A stretch of 7,047 bases of DNA from NCBI GenBank assembly GCA_013694495.1, contig JACDCH010000401.1:1-7047 (forward strand), read 5' to 3'. Positions 5,573 to 7,047 of this stretch are shown one piece after another (within the stretch, counting starts at the first letter, position 1; each line of letters opens with the position of its first letter). A program made the translations under genes and the position numbers. The stretch is from Acidimicrobiia bacterium. Its GTDB lineage: Bacteria > Actinomycetota > Acidimicrobiia > Acidimicrobiales > JACDCH01. The notes below the pieces were generated by a model that saw nothing but the letters and a program-made list of their open reading frames with translations, did not search any database and was not told where the DNA came from.

Positions 5573-6755
5573 CGGCATCGTCGCGGCCGAGCACGTCTGG
5601 AAGCGGTTCCGCTCCGATCGCACCCGAGCGCTGCTGCGGGACCACTACCTCCGGTTCACGTCCCGCCTCCGGGGCGAGACCGCCGGCTGGCGGTGGGCGC
5701 TGCGCGACATCGACGTCAGGATCGAACCCGGCGAGGCGGTCGGGCTCGTCGGCGCCAACGGCTCGGGGAAGTCCACCCTGCTCAAGATCCTGACCGGGGT
5801 GATGTACCCCTACGCGGGGCGCGTCACCGTCACCGGGAGGGTGGGCGCCCTCATCGAGGTCCGCGCCGGGGTGCACCCGGATCTGACCGGGCGGGAGAAC
5901 ACCTACCTCTTCGGTTCGCTCCTGGGGCTATCCAGGGCCGACGTCACCCGACGGTTCGACGACATCGTGGCGTTCGCCGAGCTCGAGGACGCCATCGACC
6001 GCCAGGTCAAGTTCTTCTCGAGCGGGATGCAGATGCGGCTCGGTTTCGCGGTGGCCGCCTTCCTCGAACCCGACGTGCTGCTGGTCGACGAGGTCCTCGC
6101 CGTCGGCGACGCCGCGTTCCAGCAGAAGTGCCTCGACCGGATGCGCGGGGTCCTCGCTGAGGGGACGACCCTGGTGTTCGTGTCCCACGACCTCGAGGCG
6201 GTCGAGGCCGCCTGCAGAACGGGGATCTGGCTCGACCGGGGCGAGGTCGCGGTGCAGGGCCCGATTCGCGAGGTGCTCGGGGCCTACCGGTCTCGGGTCG
6301 AGGAGGAGGCCTCCACCGACGACTCGTCCGGACCGGTGCACCTGGTCTCGACGACGGCCGAAGGTGCGACCGGCGGACCGCTGCGGAGCGGCAAGCCGGC
6401 AGCCCTCGCCTTCGAGCTCCGCACCGAGATGCCGCTGCAGGGCACCTTCCACGTCGGCATCAGCGAGGGCACGGCGACGCCGATGTTCACGATCCAGACA
6501 GAGGTGGACCTCGGCACCCCCGGCGAGCATCGCGTGGCCTGCGAGGTGTCCAGCCTTCCGCTCCCCCGCGGCCGCTTCTTCGCCTGGGTGGGCCTCTTCG
6601 ACGCCGACGGCCGCGACCTGCTCGGCTGGCGACCAGCCACCGCGTTCGAGGTCGACGGCCCCGACCTGCTGGCCGCGCCCACCGCGGTGGTGCGCAGGGC
6701 GCCGCTGCTCATCGAGAGCGCCTGGGCGCTCGACGACGAGCCGCTCGATCGTTGA
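5562..6755 (+). CDS. wzt: Wzt-type polysaccharide ABC exporter ATPase with C-terminal Wzt_C-like domain
   Basis: This is the ATP-hydrolysing subunit that powers the Wzm permease on the cytoplasmic face. It has 397 residues from ATG 5562, which lies inside the permease's last codons with GGGGA about eight bases upstream. The nucleotide-binding domain shows Walker A GANGSGKST (64-72, Lys70), the segment ALIEVRAGVHPDLTGREN (96-113) peculiar to Wzt-like exporters, ABC signature SSGMQMRL (153-160), Walker B VLLVDE with Asp176 and Glu177, and switch His209 (VSHD). All catalytic residues are present. After about residue 245 an acidic linker (VEEEASTDDSS) leads to a beta-rich region of about 125 residues (RSGKPAALAFELRT ... 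GRFFAWVGLFDADG). Its position and strand pattern resemble the Wzt C-terminal carbohydrate-binding domain, which in characterised Wzt proteins recognises the chain's terminal modification. The last 47 bases overlap the convergent glycosyltransferase gene. Confidence 0.93.
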   Translation: MSPDGIVAAEHVWKRFRSDRTRALLRDHYLRFTSRLRGETAGWRWALRDIDVRIEPGEAVGLVGANGSGKSTLLKILTGVMYPYAGRVTVTGRVGALIEVRAGVHPDLTGRENTYLFGSLLGLSRADVTRRFDDIVAFAELEDAIDRQVKFFSSGMQMRLGFAVAAFLEPDVLLVDEVLAVGDAAFQQKCLDRMRGVLAEGTTLVFVSHDLEAVEAACRTGIWLDRGEVAVQGPIREVLGAYRSRVEEEASTDDSSGPVHLVSTTAEGATGGPLRSGKPAALAFELRTEMPLQGTFHVGISEGTATPMFTIQTEVDLGTPGEHRVACEVSSLPLPRGRFFAWVGLFDADGRDLLGWRPATAFEVDGPDLLAAPTAVVRRAPLLIESAWALDDEPLDR

Positions 6756-7047
6756 GGGTCCGGTAGCGCTCGGCGAGGGTGGTCGCCACCCTCCGGATGT
6801 CGAACCGGTCGGCCGTGGCGGCCGACCCGGCAGCGAGGCGCCGGCGAAGCCCGGCATCCGCCGCGACCGCGGCGAGCGCGGCGGCCAGCGCGGAGAAGTC
6901 GCCCGGCGCCACCAGCAGGCCGTTCGCACCGTCCTCGACGACGTCGGGGATGGCGCCGACCGCAGTCGTCACGATCGGCAGGCCCATCGCCATCGCCTCC
7001 ATCACGGCCACCGGCAGACCCTCGTAGTGCGAGGCGAGGGTGAAGAC
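6709..7047 (-). CDS. GT-B glycosyltransferase, GT4 family (partial, only the C-terminal part)
   Basis: Only the last 112 residues are in the window; the frame is open to the right edge, so the start lies outside. The visible part is the C-terminal Rossmann half of a retaining GT4-type (Glycos_transf_1) enzyme, which binds the sugar-nucleotide donor. The diagnostic piece is HYEGLPVAVMEAMAMGLPIV, containing the EX7E motif (Glu, GLPVAVM, Glu). It is followed by GAIPDVVEDGANGLLVAPGD and a helix ending AERYRTLND. Such enzymes add sugars to the growing glycan at the cytoplasmic face; donor and acceptor cannot be told from this fragment. The last 11 or so residues (RAARRRAPRRSR) are Arg-rich and unlike a conserved end. 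They are encoded largely in the stretch shared with the ATPase gene, suggesting a late-acquired tail. The gene converges on the exporter genes and so belongs to a separate transcript. Confidence 0.88.
   Translation of the reverse strand, partial: VFTLASHYEGLPVAVMEAMAMGLPIVTTAVGAIPDVVEDGANGLLVAPGDFSALAAALAAVAADAGLRRRLAAGSAATADRFDIRRVATTLAERYRTLNDRAARRRAPRRSR

Noticed and set aside
4607..5623. A 338-codon minus-strand open frame opposite the permease gene.
   Set aside because: Its translation is a hydrophilic Glu/Gly/Asp-rich shadow of the real membrane protein on the plus strand, with no domain.

Overview
The window is very GC-rich DNA with strong codon-position bias. GTG starts, weak ribosome binding sites and TANNNT-type -10 boxes close to start codons fit a high-GC actinobacterium. 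An Acidimicrobiia- or Thermoleophilia-like lineage is possible but cannot be fixed from 7 kb. No RNA gene, insertion sequence, CRISPR array, integrase or other mobile-element hallmark is visible. Coding density is close to 97%.

All six genes belong to a surface-polysaccharide (capsule, O-antigen-like or wall glycan) locus arranged around one divergent promoter region at 4582-4720. Leftward on the minus strand lie three genes in order of transcription: a membrane-anchored CapD/WbpM-type UDP-N-acetylhexosamine 4,6-dehydratase (4581-2713), a WbpA-type nucleotide-sugar 6-dehydrogenase (2698-1388), and a Wzz/BY-kinase fusion that runs off the left edge (1330-1). Rightward on the plus strand lies a two-gene ABC exporter: a Wzm-type permease (4721-5572) and a Wzt-type ATPase with a C-terminal beta-rich extension (5562-6755), overlapping by 11 bases. 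The 3' end of a minus-strand GT-B glycosyltransferase (right edge to 6709) converges on the ATPase and overlaps it by 47 bases.

The likely joint role is as follows. The dehydratase and dehydrogenase make 6-deoxy and uronic-acid N-acetyl sugar nucleotides. Glycosyltransferases, one partly seen here and others presumably outside, assemble the glycan. Wzm/Wzt exports lipid-linked chains, and the Wzz/BY-kinase controls chain length or assembly. A Wzz/kinase beside a Wzm/Wzt exporter mixes parts of two classically separate export routes. That mix, a BY-kinase Walker A' box without its first aspartate, the convergent overlap and the compact divergent promoter are the points most worth a second look. 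I see no wholly new system; the window reads as a mostly conventional polysaccharide locus.
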